DNA from: Scylla paramamosain
Taxonomy: Eukaryota > Arthropoda > Malacostraca > Decapoda > Portunidae
Direction: 5' to 3'
Assembly (NCBI RefSeq): GCF_035594125.1
Contig: NC_087185.1
Span: 12,400,164-12,464,163 of the forward strand
Length of the DNA stretch: 64,000 nt
Shown: positions 1 to 12,286 of the stretch, piece after piece
How positions within the stretch are numbered: the stretch's first letter is position 1
How the letters are laid out: each line of letters begins with the position of its first letter
Notes under the pieces: model-generated
The model's database searches: none
What the model saw: the letters and a program-made list of their open reading frames with translations, nothing else
What the model was told of the DNA's origin: nothing
Translations under genes and position numbers: made by a program

Positions 1-1600
1 ACCTTCCCTGCAGTAGAGACAATAAGGTTCTGATTCGCATTCAAGAGTATGGTGCGTCAAAGGCAGAGCAATGACCGCACCGGGAACGTTTTGTACAGTT
101 CTTCCTTCCGTGACCGAACTCATAACACAAGTAGCATAGTAAAGGATAATCGATAAAAGCCTTTAATGACAGAAGGAGGACCGATCTTAACACGCCTAGG
201 GAGAAAAGAACCATAGAAAGTGAGCATGGTCATATTACTATTTCGTTTAATTTATGCCTCTCGTTGAACATTATCAGGTCATAACTGAAGGATGTCATCT
301 TGTGGTAATTCATACAGGTCCTAGTTAAAAAGGCTTTCTTTGCAGTAATTAAATGTTCAGTGTGGCTTAATGGATTCAAAGATCCCATCAGAACGGTAAG
401 GTAGGTGAAGAAGCATCATCGCCTGCATTAAATCTCTAGCCCAGATCAACACACCTTTACCGTACTTCTTGATGTTATTTGTAGGGAGCATTTCTATTTC
501 TCGTAGTAGGTTGAATAAAGTTACCTCGACCTTCCATATAATAAGCTAGAAACTAATAAGATGTAGGTGGATGGCGAACTTTGACAGCACGTTCTTCAAC
601 ATCATCAACGACATTAGGACAATAAACATTCTCGCTGCCAACTACATTGCTTGATCGAATGATCTCTGCAATTAAGCTGTTGTCTCCTAAACGCAGAAAA
701 TTTATTGCCTTAAGAGCAGCTTTGGCAGGAATGTCCGATGTAAATGTAACATAACACCGATAAGAGTGAGAATTGCTGTCGTGTTTGAGGCTGATACTGA
801 GAACTGTTCCAAAAGCCTTGAAAACCGAGTGGATACCATGGTATGACATGGATGCATGGACATTCATGATTATAAAAGTGTCAAGACTGAACCAAGAGGT
901 CTTCCACCATGAGAAGCAACAGCAGTGGGAGTACGAGCTCCAGACTGCACATCACCATCACAAGCAGAGGGTGACGTCTCGAGGGCCTGGTTAACCGCGC
1001 ATCGAGGACCAGGATGTTACCACTAAAAGGCCTCGGAAGGCGATTGACGAATTCGCTTATAAAAAAACTTAGCGAAAGCGTAGAGGTGATAGTGTTTACA
1101 AGTGATTTCGTCCTTTATCGAGTGTGATCCATTGGAAACCAAAAGAAGACTTTATTAAGGCAACGAAGATCACTTAAAATATAAGAACAATAGCATTAGC
1201 CACGAAAATAATATATCTGAGTATTCAAACCGTCCCAAGCAACCATGAGTTGTATATACCATCTACCAAATTCAGCCTCAGAGCAGCATGGAGATGCTCA
1301 TTCCGTAACGGCAGGGCGCACATGAGGCATCGAACTGTACATCCGGCATGCTGTTCACGCAAGCGCTGATCCCAAGTTCTGGATAGACCTCGAGTGAACC
1401 TACACCGGGACGCTCAAAAGGAAACAACAACTTCCATAGTAAATTTCGCTTCGCTCGTAATAAAGATTAAATGGCTCCAGGGGCCGAGGGGAACCTTCCA
1501 CCGGGACTACGGGGGGTGGAGAGGGAGGCGAGCGCTGGCCGCCGGGAATAGGTAACCCGTCCTTATGGGGTGCTACTCGTTTTAAAAATTGGCCCCTCAT
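1..1600 (-). pseudogene. Jockey-type LINE ORF1 (gag-like), decayed, copy A
   Basis: This is the nucleic-acid-binding ORF1 of a non-LTR retrotransposon, running off the left edge. The start is the ATG at 1600, whose product begins MRGQFLKRVA; the paralogous copy at 26420 begins MRDHFLKRVA. A readable stretch at 867-553 (from MNVHASMSYHGIHSVFKAFG) has a direct counterpart near 26735-27050. At about 136-62 the reverse strand encodes a CCHC knuckle, CYLCYEFGHGRKNC, followed by a frameshift. ORF1 of this group packages element RNA with ORF2. Frame breaks make it non-functional. It differs from copy B by about 430 extra bases at roughly 1015-1440. Family assignment rests on the zinc knuckle and on copy B, which continues into a Jockey-like ORF2. 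Confidence 0.75.
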
Positions 1601-1874
1601 GATTCGAAAGTTTGTTCTCAGCGGAATTAAGACCTCTCTTTACAAAGCATTCCAGCCCATACACCCAACCATCCAACACAGGACGACCTCAAAAGGTGTC
1701 CACTCTGGTGAGCGGCACCGCTAGCCCAAGGATGAGAGACATCTCCCATCCTTAGCTCTCTCCCCATAAGTTGAGCGGAGCAGGGGCCGAAGCTCCCGTT
1801 AGCCTCGCTCACCAGCTCATAGGGACATGCAAGCCTTCCCCCCGCCCCCACTACCACCACAAAACGGTTCCCAC

Positions 1875-1877
<3 letters not shown>
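1601..1877 (-). mobile_element. 5' UTR of Jockey-type LINE copy A
   Basis: The reverse strand matches the leader of copy B (26117-26419) with shared blocks around the phrases 'cttcggcccctgctc' and 'accttttgaggtcrtcctg'. It ends in the (AG)n tract at 1878, so the true 5' end is obscured. Confidence 0.7.

Positions 1878-1930
<53 letters not shown>
1878..1930. repeat. (AG)n microsatellite
   Basis: Uninterrupted AG dinucleotides adjoining the LINE 5' UTR. The flank 1931-2225 holds nothing I recognise. Confidence 0.95.
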
Positions 1931-1932
<2 letters not shown>

Positions 1933-2223
1933 TGTAGACATACTTGTAGATGCAGGGGTGGCAGCAGACACCTGTCGGAACGGTAACTACTCCCAGGAAG
2001 GTTATGTAACACTGACATGGGTATGTGTTTTGAATTTACGTCCGATACTGGTGTGAACTTCTTGAACCTCTTCCTCTTGTTGTTTCACAGCACGAGGGTA
2101 GTCACAGCCTGCCCTCTGAAGAAAAATCTTCTGTATCTCATTGGAACTTTTTTGTATATATGAAAACTATTTCTCTTCACACTACACTATATATATCTCT
2201 GAATCACCTACACCTTTCACGCA

Positions 2224-2375
<152 letters not shown>

Positions 2376-2895
2376 TAAAAAAAAATCCTGGTTTCCTCAC
2401 TTGGAAGGAACCCGAAAATTAATGCCACCAGGTCGGACCGCTCTGCTAATTCTATTAAGCCCAAAGAAATCTGGCACCTCTCTCACCTTCTGTAACTAAT
2501 GTCACTACTAAACACACACACACACACACACATACACACAACATAAGAACAAAAGAAAATAAGGGAAGCTGCAGGACGCCATCAGCCTATACGTGGTAGT
2601 CCCTGTATGAAATATCCTTACATATTTCCGCCTTTCATCTTCATTCATAAATTTATTTAATCTTATTTTAAAGCAATTTAATGACTCAACACTAGCAACC
2701 TATTCTATTAATCAATCTTTCTGTTTGAGAGTTCCTTGCTATGTCTTTTAGAAATCTAACTAACACGCTTTAACCAATGATTTCTTGTCCAATCTTGAAT
2801 ACTGACCCTGAAAATTTTGCTTATGTCATCCGTGTTTTATTTATTAGATCACTTAAAGACTATTATCAGATCTCATAACCTTCGTCTCTCTAAGG

Positions 2896-3525
2896 CAGTG
2901 ATTCCCAAACTTTTCCAGCTTGTTACGTAATTTAACCTGCCACATTAAGAGTGTTACCCTTTAAACAATATGTCAATATTGATGTATATTTTATTGTTAA
3001 AACTGCAGAAAAAAAAATAGAAATTGTGAATCCTGAGAACCTTTTTTTTCATAGCATTCTAGATATCATTAGAAAAGCTTATTCAGAATAGGGTGTAACA
3101 GCTGATAAATACTAACTTTGCTGTTAAGGGCAGTACGCATACATACATGAATACATGCCTCGGATGATGCTCACAGAAAAACTCAGTGTGAAATAAAGGC
3201 AGGATAGGGCAGTAATTGCAACGTACTGAACACGTGATCAGGGTTGTCTTCAGGTGTCTTGAAGCATACCTGCCACAAATTTAAATACTTTTTTTGCCAA
3301 TACTGTATAGATTTTTTTTTTTTTGTTTATTGTTATTCGTTTAAATTTATTACATAATTATAGTAGGTTTACTTTACTCATTTGCATACTGTGGTTAACG
3401 TATTAATAATCCTAATGCCAGGCACTGCAATGTTTTCTTGATATCCTGAATTCTCCACTTTTTTTCACATCTCCATTAATCATGAAAAAAAAAATGTTAT
3501 ATTACCTCCAGATTAGGATCTGCCT
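2896..3525. mobile_element. hAT-like non-autonomous insertion (candidate)
   Basis: The segment begins CAGTGATTCCCAAAC, a start typical of hAT terminal repeats. It is flanked by the direct repeat CTCTCTAAGG (2886-2895 and 3524-3533), which covers the 8-bp duplication expected of hAT. The right terminus (reverse complement GCAGATCCTAATC) matches the left only partly. It has no coding capacity. Confidence 0.4.
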
Positions 3526-4091
3526 CTCTAAGGAATGTACTAAACTGAAAAACTTCGGTCTCTTTTCGTAAGGAATACTTATAATTTTTTTGTATATTTT
3601 TAGTCATTCTCCGTTGTATTGATTCTAACATCCAAAAACTGTAGATCAAAATTACTCATTATAATCTAGGAAAAAGCTAAATATACTCGTAATTTGAATA
3701 TTACTTAATGAATTATATTTTTACCACTCGCAAAGATTTGCTTTATTTCTGGCATCAATACATTATTTTCTCTGACGGCGACCAAAGATAACTGTAACTC
3801 CTAAATATTTTTCATTCTCTGATCTTGTCAGTCTCGTTCTTTATTGTGTACTTATTGCGTGATTTTTCTTTTTTTTTTTTACTTACTTTGTTAATATTAA
3901 ATTGCATTTCCAATATATTTCTCTATTTGACCAAAATATTTGAGTCTGCCTTTATGGCGACTGCATCTGAATTCAACCTAATTAATCTACTTATTTTTCG
4001 ATGTCCTCCACAAAGTTACTAACATTTCTACTAATCCCGTTATGTAAATCATAGGTAAAAAAAAAAAAAAAAAGAAAAAATAAAAGAAAAA

Positions 4092-4264
<173 letters not shown>

Positions 4265-5012
4265 GGTTCAAAATCTGATCCCTATGACACGTCACTAATT
4301 ACTAGACCCCACTCGGGTTTAGAGCTATTAAATATAAATCTCCATAGTCTATCGCATAACTATGATCTTATTCAACCTAAAATTCTCCTGTCTATATTAT
4401 GTACCCTCACATTGTTCAAGAGTCTTAGGTGGGAGACGTTGTCGAACGCATTACGAAAAAGCTGATATATTATTTCGTAACTATCTGCTGTTCCTACATG
4501 TTATCATTCATTAACGTGAGCCATGATGAAGCCATGATATGAATCCCTTTTCAGCCTGTGCTTGTGTAAATAATCCTTAATGTTCCTAGCAATTACAAAA
4601 CTCTATGAATTTACCCTCAATTTAAGAATGACCGGTATTCGGCATTAACGTTTTATCTCCTTTCTCTTATCGCACTTCTTTGGCTTACCTCCACATTACC
4701 GGCACCTCTCCATGCAATGCATGCAATGCAATGCAATTACTCCTAAGAATATTTACCAGCGGTTCACTAATAACATATTTGCATCCTTTTAATACTCTGA
4801 AATATATTGTGTCTGGTCTTGGTGATTTGTTTTTTATCCTATCTATCAATTGTTCCAATATTTCCTTAAAGCCGATTTCACAGTCGCTTCCTCTTGTTGT
4901 GATCGTTACCAGTGAGTGGTGATCTCCACCACCAACAAAGAATCCGATTTCGCAGTCGTTTTTCGCGGCGGTTTGTTTTGATCCTTCAGACCTGTCCACA
5001 CCCGGAAACATT

Positions 5013-5664
5013 GTTTGGAAACAGTTTCCAAACTGTTTCTAACCAATGTTTCCTGTCCAGACCTCAGTTATCGTCAATCCTGCTATAAGTGTAGAGGCTG
5101 GTTTGTATTTTACTTGGTACTTTTGATATATTCAAGCAAGGGCAAAAAAAAAAAGAAAAAGATCGGAGAGGAAAGTTTTAGAAAAGGTTTATATGGTGAC
5201 ATGTTTCTGGCGGATTTGAGAGTAGATGGAGCAAGTTTCACCTGTTTTCTTCGGATGTCCACGACTGACCTTGACATACTTTTATGGATGGTGACTCCCA
5301 AAATATCTCCAAAGGATACAAAATACAGAAAGGCTATTTCACCCTACATCAAATCGGCTATTACACTGAGGAATTTTGGAAGTGGAGATTATTTAACGAG
5401 CCTCATGTACACCTTCAGGATATCCCACAATGCTGGGAATGAATGTAGGAATTCAATGAGTTCTAGAGTTTTCTCAGTAGACCACACTGTGTTCTTAATG
5501 CAAACCTCTTGCGGGTACAGATGATTCATCGTCAACTCAGCCGCGCACACGCACACGCACGCGCACATACACACTGTTTCCCATTCTGGATGAGGAACAA
5601 ATACGCGGGATAGATTGCTTATTAACAGTTGCTGTTTTGAAACAGTTTGCAAACCGTTTGGCAA
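5013..5664. mobile_element. PIF/Harbinger-derived short element
   Basis: Terminal inverted repeats of about 25 bp are visible: left 5015-5040 (TTGGAAACAGTTTCCAAACTG) and right 5639-5663 (reverse complement TGCCAAACGGTTTGCAAACTG). They agree at most positions, and the left arm is itself internally palindromic. The interior holds the N-terminal part of a Harbinger transposase. A clean 3-bp target duplication is not evident. Confidence 0.5.
5189..5446 (+). pseudogene. PIF/Harbinger transposase, N-terminal fragment
   Basis: The frame encodes a stretch from LYGDMFLADLRVDGASF through FLRMSTTDLDILLWMVTPKI to ITLRNFGSGDYLTSLMYTFRIS. This is the helical N-terminal region of PIF/Harbinger (HARBI1-like) nucleases, before the catalytic DDE core. 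Upstream codons of the open frame, including a poly-lysine run at about 5142-5161, have no family match and probably are not coding. The DDE core is missing, so it cannot act as a nuclease; the surrounding 650-bp element would depend on a transposase in trans. Confidence 0.65.
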
Positions 5665-5824
5665 AATATGCCTTTATTTTCTTTTATTTTTTAGATTTTC
5701 TATTTATTCTTATTTATTTATTTACTTTATTTTATTTATTTATTTATTTGTTTATCTATTTACTTTATTTTATTTTATTTCTTATTTTTTTTTTGTGCTG
5801 GCGTGGTCAGTTCTTTTGTCAATA
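5665..5824. repeat. T-rich (TTTA)n low-complexity tract
   Basis: Runs of TTTA/TTTAT. No gene signal. Confidence 0.8.
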
Positions 5825-5867
5825 AAGGATGTATGTAGGAGGGACACCTTTATGTAGGAGGGACACC
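5825..5867 (-). mobile_element. 3' tail of LINE family B (piece 1 of split copy)
   Basis: Contains the LINE-B 3' terminus 'tatgtaggagggacacc' twice in tandem. The rest of the same copy resumes at 12287 beyond the gypsy insertion. Other copies in this window (about 24800 and 61870, plus strand) show the uninterrupted 3' UTR. Confidence 0.8.
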
Positions 5868-6612
5868 TGTAGCAAATAATCTAGTCAGCCATAGAAATAT
5901 CCCATTTTCTCTCATATTCAGGGTACACTAAAGCTTACGCGCTTCTCAGAACCAGTAATGTATATTTTGTAACGTTTGATGTCTTCATGTCAACTCCTTT
6001 CAATTACAATAAATCAGTATTGCCATTTCTTAAATCATTAGCACCAGTTCATCATCACCACTGTTAACATAGCTTCAAAAGAGCGTAATATGTAAACACA
6101 AGTCACCGCTCCAAGCACTCCGTTTTCTGTTATATGTTTTCAGCCTTCCGTTCTCTTTCTACTGCACAGATTTTTCGTCTTTCATCTCTTCTTCCTCATT
6201 TTTTTATACATACACATTCTGTGCACGCTTTTCGACACATACGTTACACGTCTTTTCTATACATCATATTACTCCTTTCTTCACACAGACATAAACACAC
6301 ACATTCACTCTCTTTGTCCATATCTTTATGTAAATCATTTTTTATGTTCAGTATTTCTTGTATATATCTTCATGTTTTTGTTAAATAAAGGTAGAGAGAG
6401 TTCAACCAGTCTAACAAGTGGCTATGAATACAACCTTAGCTGGTGAACAAAAAGAGTTAAGAGATTAAAGGACTTGCAACTGCTGACGGTTACCTGTCGG
6501 TTTTCTCTTCTCTATCTCTGGCGAGTTAAGAGATTAAAGGACTTGCAACTGCTGACGGTTACCTGTCGGTTTTCTCTTCTCATATTCCTGGCGGCTTCCA
6601 CCTAGATCACTA
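5868..6612 (+). repeat. 5' LTR of Gypsy-1
   Basis: Begins TGTAGCAAATAATC and ends GATCACTA. An AATAAA-type signal (AAATAAAGG) is near 6384. The 3' part carries a 69-bp tandem duplication (starts 6454 and 6523). The LTR supplies the promoter and the polyadenylation signal of the element. Confidence 0.95.
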
Positions 6613-6616
6613 CAAA

Positions 6617-6632
6617 TGGTGACTCGGAGTTA
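6617..6632 (+). promoter_or_regulatory. Candidate primer-binding site of Gypsy-1
   Basis: TGGTGACTCGGAGTTA begins four bases after the 5' LTR. PBSs complement a tRNA 3' end and therefore start TGG. I cannot assign the tRNA. Confidence 0.5.
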
Positions 6633-7662
6633 GACCGTAGTGGCCAGCTCCACCAATGCTGTGTCCCAGGTTCTTTAGCACTATAGCGTCGCCACAGCTA
6701 TAGGTACCTAGCCCAGGTCAGCCCCCGCCTGACACGGACCACCACGGCCAAACCGCCACCCAGCCTGGCCCAGCCGTGACCCACCGACGCCACCCAGCCC
6801 GGCCAGCCGCCACGTGACACACACACACCGTCACCCAGCCCGGCAGCCGTGGTCACCGCCGCTGCCTCACCAGTCACCAGCCACCCTCTCTCGCAGCTGT
6901 GACTCACCACGCCTCGCCAGCCACCCAGGCCACTGAGGCCACGCTCACCTGCCGCCTCACCACCGCCACCAGGTCACTCCCTCTCCTGCTGCCGTGACCC
7001 ACCGCGCCAACTCCACCTGCTGCCTGGTCACCTGCCACCCCTGCCACACCTGCTGCCCAGCCTCCATCACCATCACAGCAGCAGCAACACCTCTCCGGCT
7101 CACCACGCACGGTCACCGTCACCCGGCCGTGACCCCACTGGCCCTGATTTCGCTTCTCTACAACAGGGCGGCGCCCCCTGCACCGGTACTCCCGTCTTTC
7201 GCTCGACAACAGGGCGGCGTTCCCTGCAACGTTCCCCCACCAAAGTGTTAGTGCTCCCGACCGTCCCTCCCCTCTCCCCCGTCGTCCACCCTCCCCCTGT
7301 GTGTGTTAACCCCTGCCCCTAGAAAACTCCCTAGTGTGCATCAGCGCGTACCAACCCCCGTGTGCCAGACACCAACACCTACACATACACGCACACACAC
7401 ACACACACACAGACTACACACTTCGTTCACGGCAGTGCGTTCCAAGCCGTAAGTGCGAGTGCGGTAAAGTACGTGCCTAGGACAATCGCTGTCACACCCT
7501 CAGCACTACACAGTGGCGCCCAGCAGGCGTCCCTTGCCACCTCTCACTGGCACCTGGCGCCGGAGGAGCCCGCGCCTCGCCGACAGGCGTCACTACACCC
7601 TGCTCCACGACTCGCATAACAAGCCACCAGGCCCCATCGCACGCCAGCAACAAGAAACGGTC
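6633..7662 (+). other. GC-rich leader of Gypsy-1
   Basis: A proline/histidine/threonine-codon-like, C-rich leader with a short (CA)n tract at 7371-7412. Several small open frames occur on both strands but none resembles a protein. It precedes the gag start and probably contains packaging signals; that is inference. Confidence 0.6.
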
Positions 7663-8460
7663 ATGGCTCCACCGGACACCGCCTCCCCAGCTCCCCCCTT
7701 CAGGGCTCCAGCCTTCAACAGCCACGACCCCAACATGTGGTTTACCATCTTGGAGCTGAACTTCAAGGCAAACAACATCACTGAGGCCTTGAAACAGTTC
7801 ACTCACGCCTGCACTCTCCTGCCACCCGAGGTCCTCTTGCAAGTCTCGGACGCCATCGCGAAAGCCCCCTCTTCGAACAATCCCTACGACGACCTCAAGC
7901 AAGCCGTCCTCAAACGCCTTGCGTCGTCGGTGTCGACACGCTTGCAAGAGCTACTAAAGAAGGAGGAGCTGGGGAATGAAAAGCCATCAGACCTGCTTAG
8001 ACGGATGAAGAGGTTGTTGGGCGATCAGCCCAACACAATGGACAAGACCATGTTCGCCCACCTCTTTTATCAGCGACTTCCTCCAGCACTACAGAGCAGC
8101 TTATTCAGCGTGAAAGATAAGCTCAACCTAGCAGACCTCGCGCAGCTGGCTGACGACTATATGTCGACAGTTCCGTCGGCAACGCCACCGTCTTCAGTCG
8201 CCACCGTCACTAACACGGCAGACGTCCAGCAACTCACCCACATTGTGTCGCAGCTGGCCCTGCAGGTCAGCGCGATGCAGGAACAACTAAATACCCGCCA
8301 GCGTCGCCGCCCACCGTCACCTCGACGCCCTCGCTACCGCTCTCGGTCGCGTAGCACTACACGCACCCCGGGCGTCTGCTACTACCACAGCAGGTTCGGT
8401 AGCGAGGCCATCAAGTGCACCCAACCCTGCACTTACAACACCACCCCGGCGTCAAACTAA
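7663..8460 (+). CDS. gag: Gypsy-1 Gag
   Basis: Gag forms the virus-like particle and binds element RNA. I chose the ATG at 7663 ([13 protein letters not shown]) because capsid homology starts just after it; an upstream in-frame ATG at 7513 would add a low-complexity stretch. The capsid-like region covers about residues 15-170 ([25 protein letters not shown]). An SR/RR-rich basic segment follows, then a terminal knuckle-like C-Y-Y-H...C...C motif ([14 protein letters not shown]). Gag overlaps pol by about 46 bases in the -1 frame, so Pol is presumably made by frameshifting, though I see no canonical slippery heptamer. The frame is intact. Confidence 0.88.
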   Translation: MAPPDTASPAPPFRAPAFNSHDPNMWFTILELNFKANNITEALKQFTHACTLLPPEVLLQVSDAIAKAPSSNNPYDDLKQAVLKRLASSVSTRLQELLKKEELGNEKPSDLLRRMKRLLGDQPNTMDKTMFAHLFYQRLPPALQSSLFSVKDKLNLADLAQLADDYMSTVPSATPPSSVATVTNTADVQQLTHIVSQLALQVSAMQEQLNTRQRRRPPSPRRPRYRSRSRSTTRTPGVCYYHSRFGSEAIKCTQPCTYNTTPASN

Positions 8461-11400
8461 ACGGGCGGACGTTCACGGCGCGTACGATCCGCCAGCCCAA
8501 GTCACAGCTACTTCACGTCTACGACCGACGCACCGGAATTAAGTTCCTCGTCGACACCGGCGCTGAGGTCAGTGTCCTGCCTGTCACAGACAGCCAGAAG
8601 AGGTTGCCTGTAACCACGCACCTCTATGCAGCCAACGCCTCGAAAATCCCTGTGTACGCGCGGCAGACACTACACCTCGAACTCAACCTCCGCCGCTCCT
8701 TCGACTGGACCTTTTACGTGGCAGCTGTGACCCAACCCATCCTAGGCGCCGATTTCCTACGCCACCACGACCTCTTAGTCGACTTGAAGCACGGCACGCT
8801 GCTGGATCGTCTCACTTCCCTGCGGACCCGTGGCCGAACGGCACCTGGCGAGAGCACCGAAATCTCCGCAGTCTGCCGAGATAACCCCTTCGCCGCCATC
8901 CTCAAGGGTTTCCCAACACTAACACAGCCATACTCAGCCACGCAGCCAGTGAAACATCACGTCCTGCACTACATAGAGACCACCGGACCACCTGTTTTCG
9001 CCAAGGCTCGTCGCTTAGCACCAGAACGCTACAAACAGGTCAGGGCCGAGTTTGAGTCTCTGATGCAGCAAGGCATCATCCGCCCAAGCTCCAGCAACTG
9101 GTCGTCTGCGCTTCACGTCGTCCCCAAGAAAAACGGTGACATACGCCCTTGCGGGGACTACAGAGCCCTAAACTCCCGCACCGAGATGGACAGGTATCCA
9201 GTGCCTAACATTCAGGAGTTTTCATCACAACTGCACGGCTCTACAATTTTCTCCAGGATCGACCTCGTAAAGGCCTTCCATCAGATCCCCATCAACCCCG
9301 AGGACATCCCGAAGACGGCCATAATCACGCCCTTCGGACTATATGAATACACTAGGATGCCCTTCGGTCTCAAGAACGCTGCTCAAACATTCCAGCGCTT
9401 CATGGACGAAGTTTTGCGAGGACTGCAGTTCTGCTTCGCTTACGTCGACGACATTCTAGTTGCCAGCCCAGACGACGCTGCTCATCGCCAACACCTCGAG
9501 CAAGTCTTCACTCGTCTGAAGGACTACGGCATCCAGGTCAACGCCGACAAGTCCGTGTTCGGCGTGCCTTCAGTCGACTTCCTCAGCCACACTGTGTCCT
9601 CCTCAGGCTTCACCCCAACTGCAAGTCGCTGTACTGCCATCCAGAATTTCCCGAAGCCAACAACTCAGCGCCAGTTGAAGCAATTCCTCGGGATACTGAA
9701 CTACTACAACAGGTTCATTCCCCGATGCGCGCTCCTCCTCCAGCCTCTCTACGCCTTAGTGAAGCCAGCCAAACGAGGCCAGTCCGTCACCCTTGCCTGT
9801 ACGCCCGCAGCTGAGGACGCCTTCCTCGCTGCCCGGAAGGCGCTCACATCCACAGCGCTCAGTTTCCCTGCCCCAGACGCCCCTACTTCCATCGCCACGG
9901 ACGCCTCAGACACCGGAGTTGGAGCAGTGCTACAGCAACACATCGACGGTGCCTGGAAACCCGTCGCCTTCTTCTCCAAGAAACTCAACACTGCCGAGAA
10001 GAAGTACAGCGCCTTCGACAAAGAGCTCCTCGCCATCTACAAGGCATTGAAGCACTTCCAGTACTTTGTCGAAGGACGTCAGTTTCATATCTACACTGAC
10101 CACAAGCCGCTGACGAGCACCTTCATCAAGAACAAGTCATCCTACTCACCACGTCAACTGCGCCACGTAGACTTCATCTCTCAGTTCACCACGGACCTCC
10201 GTTACGTGAAAGGTGAAGATAACGCCCCAGCCGATGCCCTGTCACGCAACATCTGTGCCACATCTACCTCTCTCATCGATTACGCCGCCATTGCTGCCGA
10301 TCAGGCCGACGACGCCGAGCTGCAGCAACTAAAAGAAAACACCGCACTACAGATGAAGAGAGTACAGCTACCAGGCACTCAAGTGCACATCTACGCTGAC
10401 GTCTCGACCAACACCGTCAGACCATACCTGCCTCAACGGCACAGGTATCCACTCTTCCGTCAGCTGCACGACCTCTCACATCCTGGCATCAGAGCTTCAC
10501 AACACATGATGACGTCCCGATTCATCTGGACCGCCATCAACAAGGACGTGAGAGACTGGACACGTAGGTGCACCACCTGTCAGGCCTCCAAGGTGACGCG
10601 ACACACACGCTCCCCTACAGCCACCTTCACGCCAGTCTCCACACGCTTCGAACACGTCCATATCGACCTCGTTGGCCCTCTTCCTCACTCCGACGGCTAC
10701 CGCTACATCCTCACCTGTGTCGACCGCTTCACTCGCTGGCCAGAAGCTGCACCACTGACTGACATCACCACTGACACCGTTGCAGGTGCCTTTATCAGCA
10801 CGTGGATCTCACGCTTCGGTGTTTCTGTCAGCCTCACTTCTGACCGCGGCGGCCAGTTTGAGTCCAGTGTCTGGAACAAACTGATGACACTACTCGGCAT
10901 TCGACGATACAGGACTGCCAGCTACCATCCTCAGGCCAACGCTACAGTGGAACGTTTCCACCGCCAGCTGAAGTCGTCACTGATGGCTTCCAGCGACCAA
11001 CGCGAGAAGTGGAACGCCACCTTACCCCTCGTCCTCCTCGGCATCCGGACGTCCCTCAAGCAGGACCTTCACCACTCTTCTGCCGAGCTCGTATACGGCA
11101 CCACTCTTCGACTCCCTGGCGAGCTCCTTACCAGCTCACCCGACGCCGGCCCCTGCAGCGTCCAAGACTTCGCCAGCAGTCTTAAGGAGTCGATGAGAAG
11201 CCTGCAGCCGGTGCAACCTCGCACGCACCCCGCCAAGACTTTCGTCAGCCAGGACCTCGAAGACTGCACACACGTCTTCGTCAGGGTTGACGCTGTCCGT
11301 AAACCACTACAACGCCCCTACGAAGGCCCCTTCGAGGTCCTCCGCAGGACGAGGAAAAACATCACCATCAACAGAAACAGCTCTTCCGACGTCATAGCCA

Positions 11401-11546
11401 TAGACCGAGTCAAGCCCGCCTACATCCTGCACACCCCGACGGCACCTCACGACCCGACATCGCCGGCCACGCCTTCAGCACCACGCACCACGGCTAAGCA
11501 GCACGTATCGTTCGTCGTGCCTCCTCACTCGGGGGAAGTTATGTAG
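8415..11546 (+). CDS. pol: Gypsy-1 Pol (PR-RT-RH-IN)
   Basis: An intact 1043-residue polyprotein. In order: aspartic protease with [11 protein letters not shown] (about residue 47); reverse transcriptase with [38 protein letters not shown] and the catalytic YVDD (about 342); RNase H with [13 protein letters not shown] (about 494) and YTDHKPL; integrase with an H-H-C-C zinc region (HDLSHPG ... CTTCQ, about 686-720) and a D,D-35-E core (HIDLVGPL about 750, TSDRGGQF about 808, VERFHR about 844). The PR-RT-RH-IN order is that of Ty3/gypsy. No stops or frameshifts are seen, so the element could be active. The stop TAG (11544-11546) lies inside the 3' LTR. The true Pol N-terminus comes from frameshifting, so the first ATG is only nominal. 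Confidence 0.93.
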   Translation: MHPTLHLQHHPGVKLNGRTFTARTIRQPKSQLLHVYDRRTGIKFLVDTGAEVSVLPVTDSQKRLPVTTHLYAANASKIPVYARQTLHLELNLRRSFDWTFYVAAVTQPILGADFLRHHDLLVDLKHGTLLDRLTSLRTRGRTAPGESTEISAVCRDNPFAAILKGFPTLTQPYSATQPVKHHVLHYIETTGPPVFAKARRLAPERYKQVRAEFESLMQQGIIRPSSSNWSSALHVVPKKNGDIRPCGDYRALNSRTEMDRYPVPNIQEFSSQLHGSTIFSRIDLVKAFHQIPINPEDIPKTAIITPFGLYEYTRMPFGLKNAAQTFQRFMDEVLRGLQFCFAYVDDILVASPDDAAHRQHLEQVFTRLKDYGIQVNADKSVFGVPSVDFLSHTVSSSGFTPTASRCTAIQNFPKPTTQRQLKQFLGILNYYNRFIPRCALLLQPLYALVKPAKRGQSVTLACTPAAEDAFLAARKALTSTALSFPAPDAPTSIATDASDTGVGAVLQQHIDGAWKPVAFFSKKLNTAEKKYSAFDKELLAIYKALKHFQYFVEGRQFHIYTDHKPLTSTFIKNKSSYSPRQLRHVDFISQFTTDLRYVKGEDNAPADALSRNICATSTSLIDYAAIAADQADDAELQQLKENTALQMKRVQLPGTQVHIYADVSTNTVRPYLPQRHRYPLFRQLHDLSHPGIRASQHMMTSRFIWTAINKDVRDWTRRCTTCQASKVTRHTRSPTATFTPVSTRFEHVHIDLVGPLPHSDGYRYILTCVDRFTRWPEAAPLTDITTDTVAGAFISTWISRFGVSVSLTSDRGGQFESSVWNKLMTLLGIRRYRTASYHPQANATVERFHRQLKSSLMASSDQREKWNATLPLVLLGIRTSLKQDLHHSSAELVYGTTLRLPGELLTSSPDAGPCSVQDFASSLKESMRSLQPVQPRTHPAKTFVSQDLEDCTHVFVRVDAVRKPLQRPYEGPFEVLRRTRKNITINRNSSSDVIAIDRVKPAYILHTPTAPHDPTSPATPSAPRTTAKQHVSFVVPPHSGEVM
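11531..11538 (+). promoter_or_regulatory. Polypurine tract of Gypsy-1
   Basis: GGGGGAAG three bases before the 3' LTR, the expected primer for plus-strand DNA synthesis. It overlaps the last codons of pol. Confidence 0.65.
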
Positions 11547-12286
11547 CAAATAATCTAGTCAGCCATAGAAATATCCCATTTTCTCTCATATTCAGGGTAC
11601 ACTAAAGCTTACGCGCTTCTCAGAACCAGTAATGTATATTTTGTAACGTTTGATGTCTTCATGTCAACTCCTTTCAATTACAATAAATCAGTATTGCCAT
11701 TTCTTAAATCATTAGCACCAGTTCATCATCACCACTGTTAACATAGCTTCAAGAGAGCGTAATATGTAAACACAAGTCACCGCTCCAAGCACTCCGTTTT
11801 CTGTTATATGTTTTCAGCCTTCCGTTCTCTTTCTACTGCACAGATTTTTCGTCTTTCATCTCTTCTTCCTCATTTTTTTATACATACACATTCTGTGCAC
11901 GCTTTTCGACACATACGTTACACGTCTTTTCTATACATCATATTACTCCTTTCTTCACACAGACATAAACACACACATTCACTCTCTTTGTCCATATCTT
12001 TATGTAAATCATTTTTTATGTTCAGTATTTCTTGTATATATCTTCATGTTTTTGTTAAATAAAGGTAGAGAGAGTTCAACCAGTCTAACAAGTGGCTATG
12101 AATACAACCTTAGCTGGTGAACAAAAAGAGTTAAGAGATTAAAGGACTTGCAACTGCTGACGGTTACCTGTCGGTTTTCTCTTCTCTATCTCTGGCGAGT
12201 TAAGAGATTAAAGGACTTGCAACTGCTGACGGTTACCTGTCGGTTTTCTCTTCTCATATTCCTGGCGGCTTCCACCTAGATCACTA
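11542..12286 (+). repeat. 3' LTR of Gypsy-1
   Basis: 745 bp, nearly identical to the 5' LTR including the 69-bp tandem duplication. Followed directly by GACACC. Confidence 0.95.

Larger units (their letters stand above)
5868..12286 (+). mobile_element. Full-length Ty3/gypsy LTR retrotransposon (Gypsy-1)
   Basis: A complete element: two 745-bp LTRs (5868-6612 and 11542-12286), a primer-site candidate, a long leader, gag, pol and a polypurine tract. The host sequence GACACC is duplicated on both sides (5862-5867 and 12287-12292). The LTR copies look identical except for one difference I noticed (AAAAGAG at about 6071 against AAGAGAG at about 11750), which implies a recent insertion. Gag and pol are open. 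There is no env-like ORF after integrase. It sits inside the 3' UTR of a minus-strand LINE-B copy. Confidence 0.95.

Noticed and set aside
6134..6388. 84-codon frame repeated in both Gypsy-1 LTRs (also 11808-12062)
   Set aside because: Conserved only because LTRs are duplicates; hydrophobic T-rich composition without a protein signature.
6698..7251. Open frames in the Gypsy-1 leader
   Set aside because: Low-complexity, GC-biased; no homology and they precede the recognisable gag.
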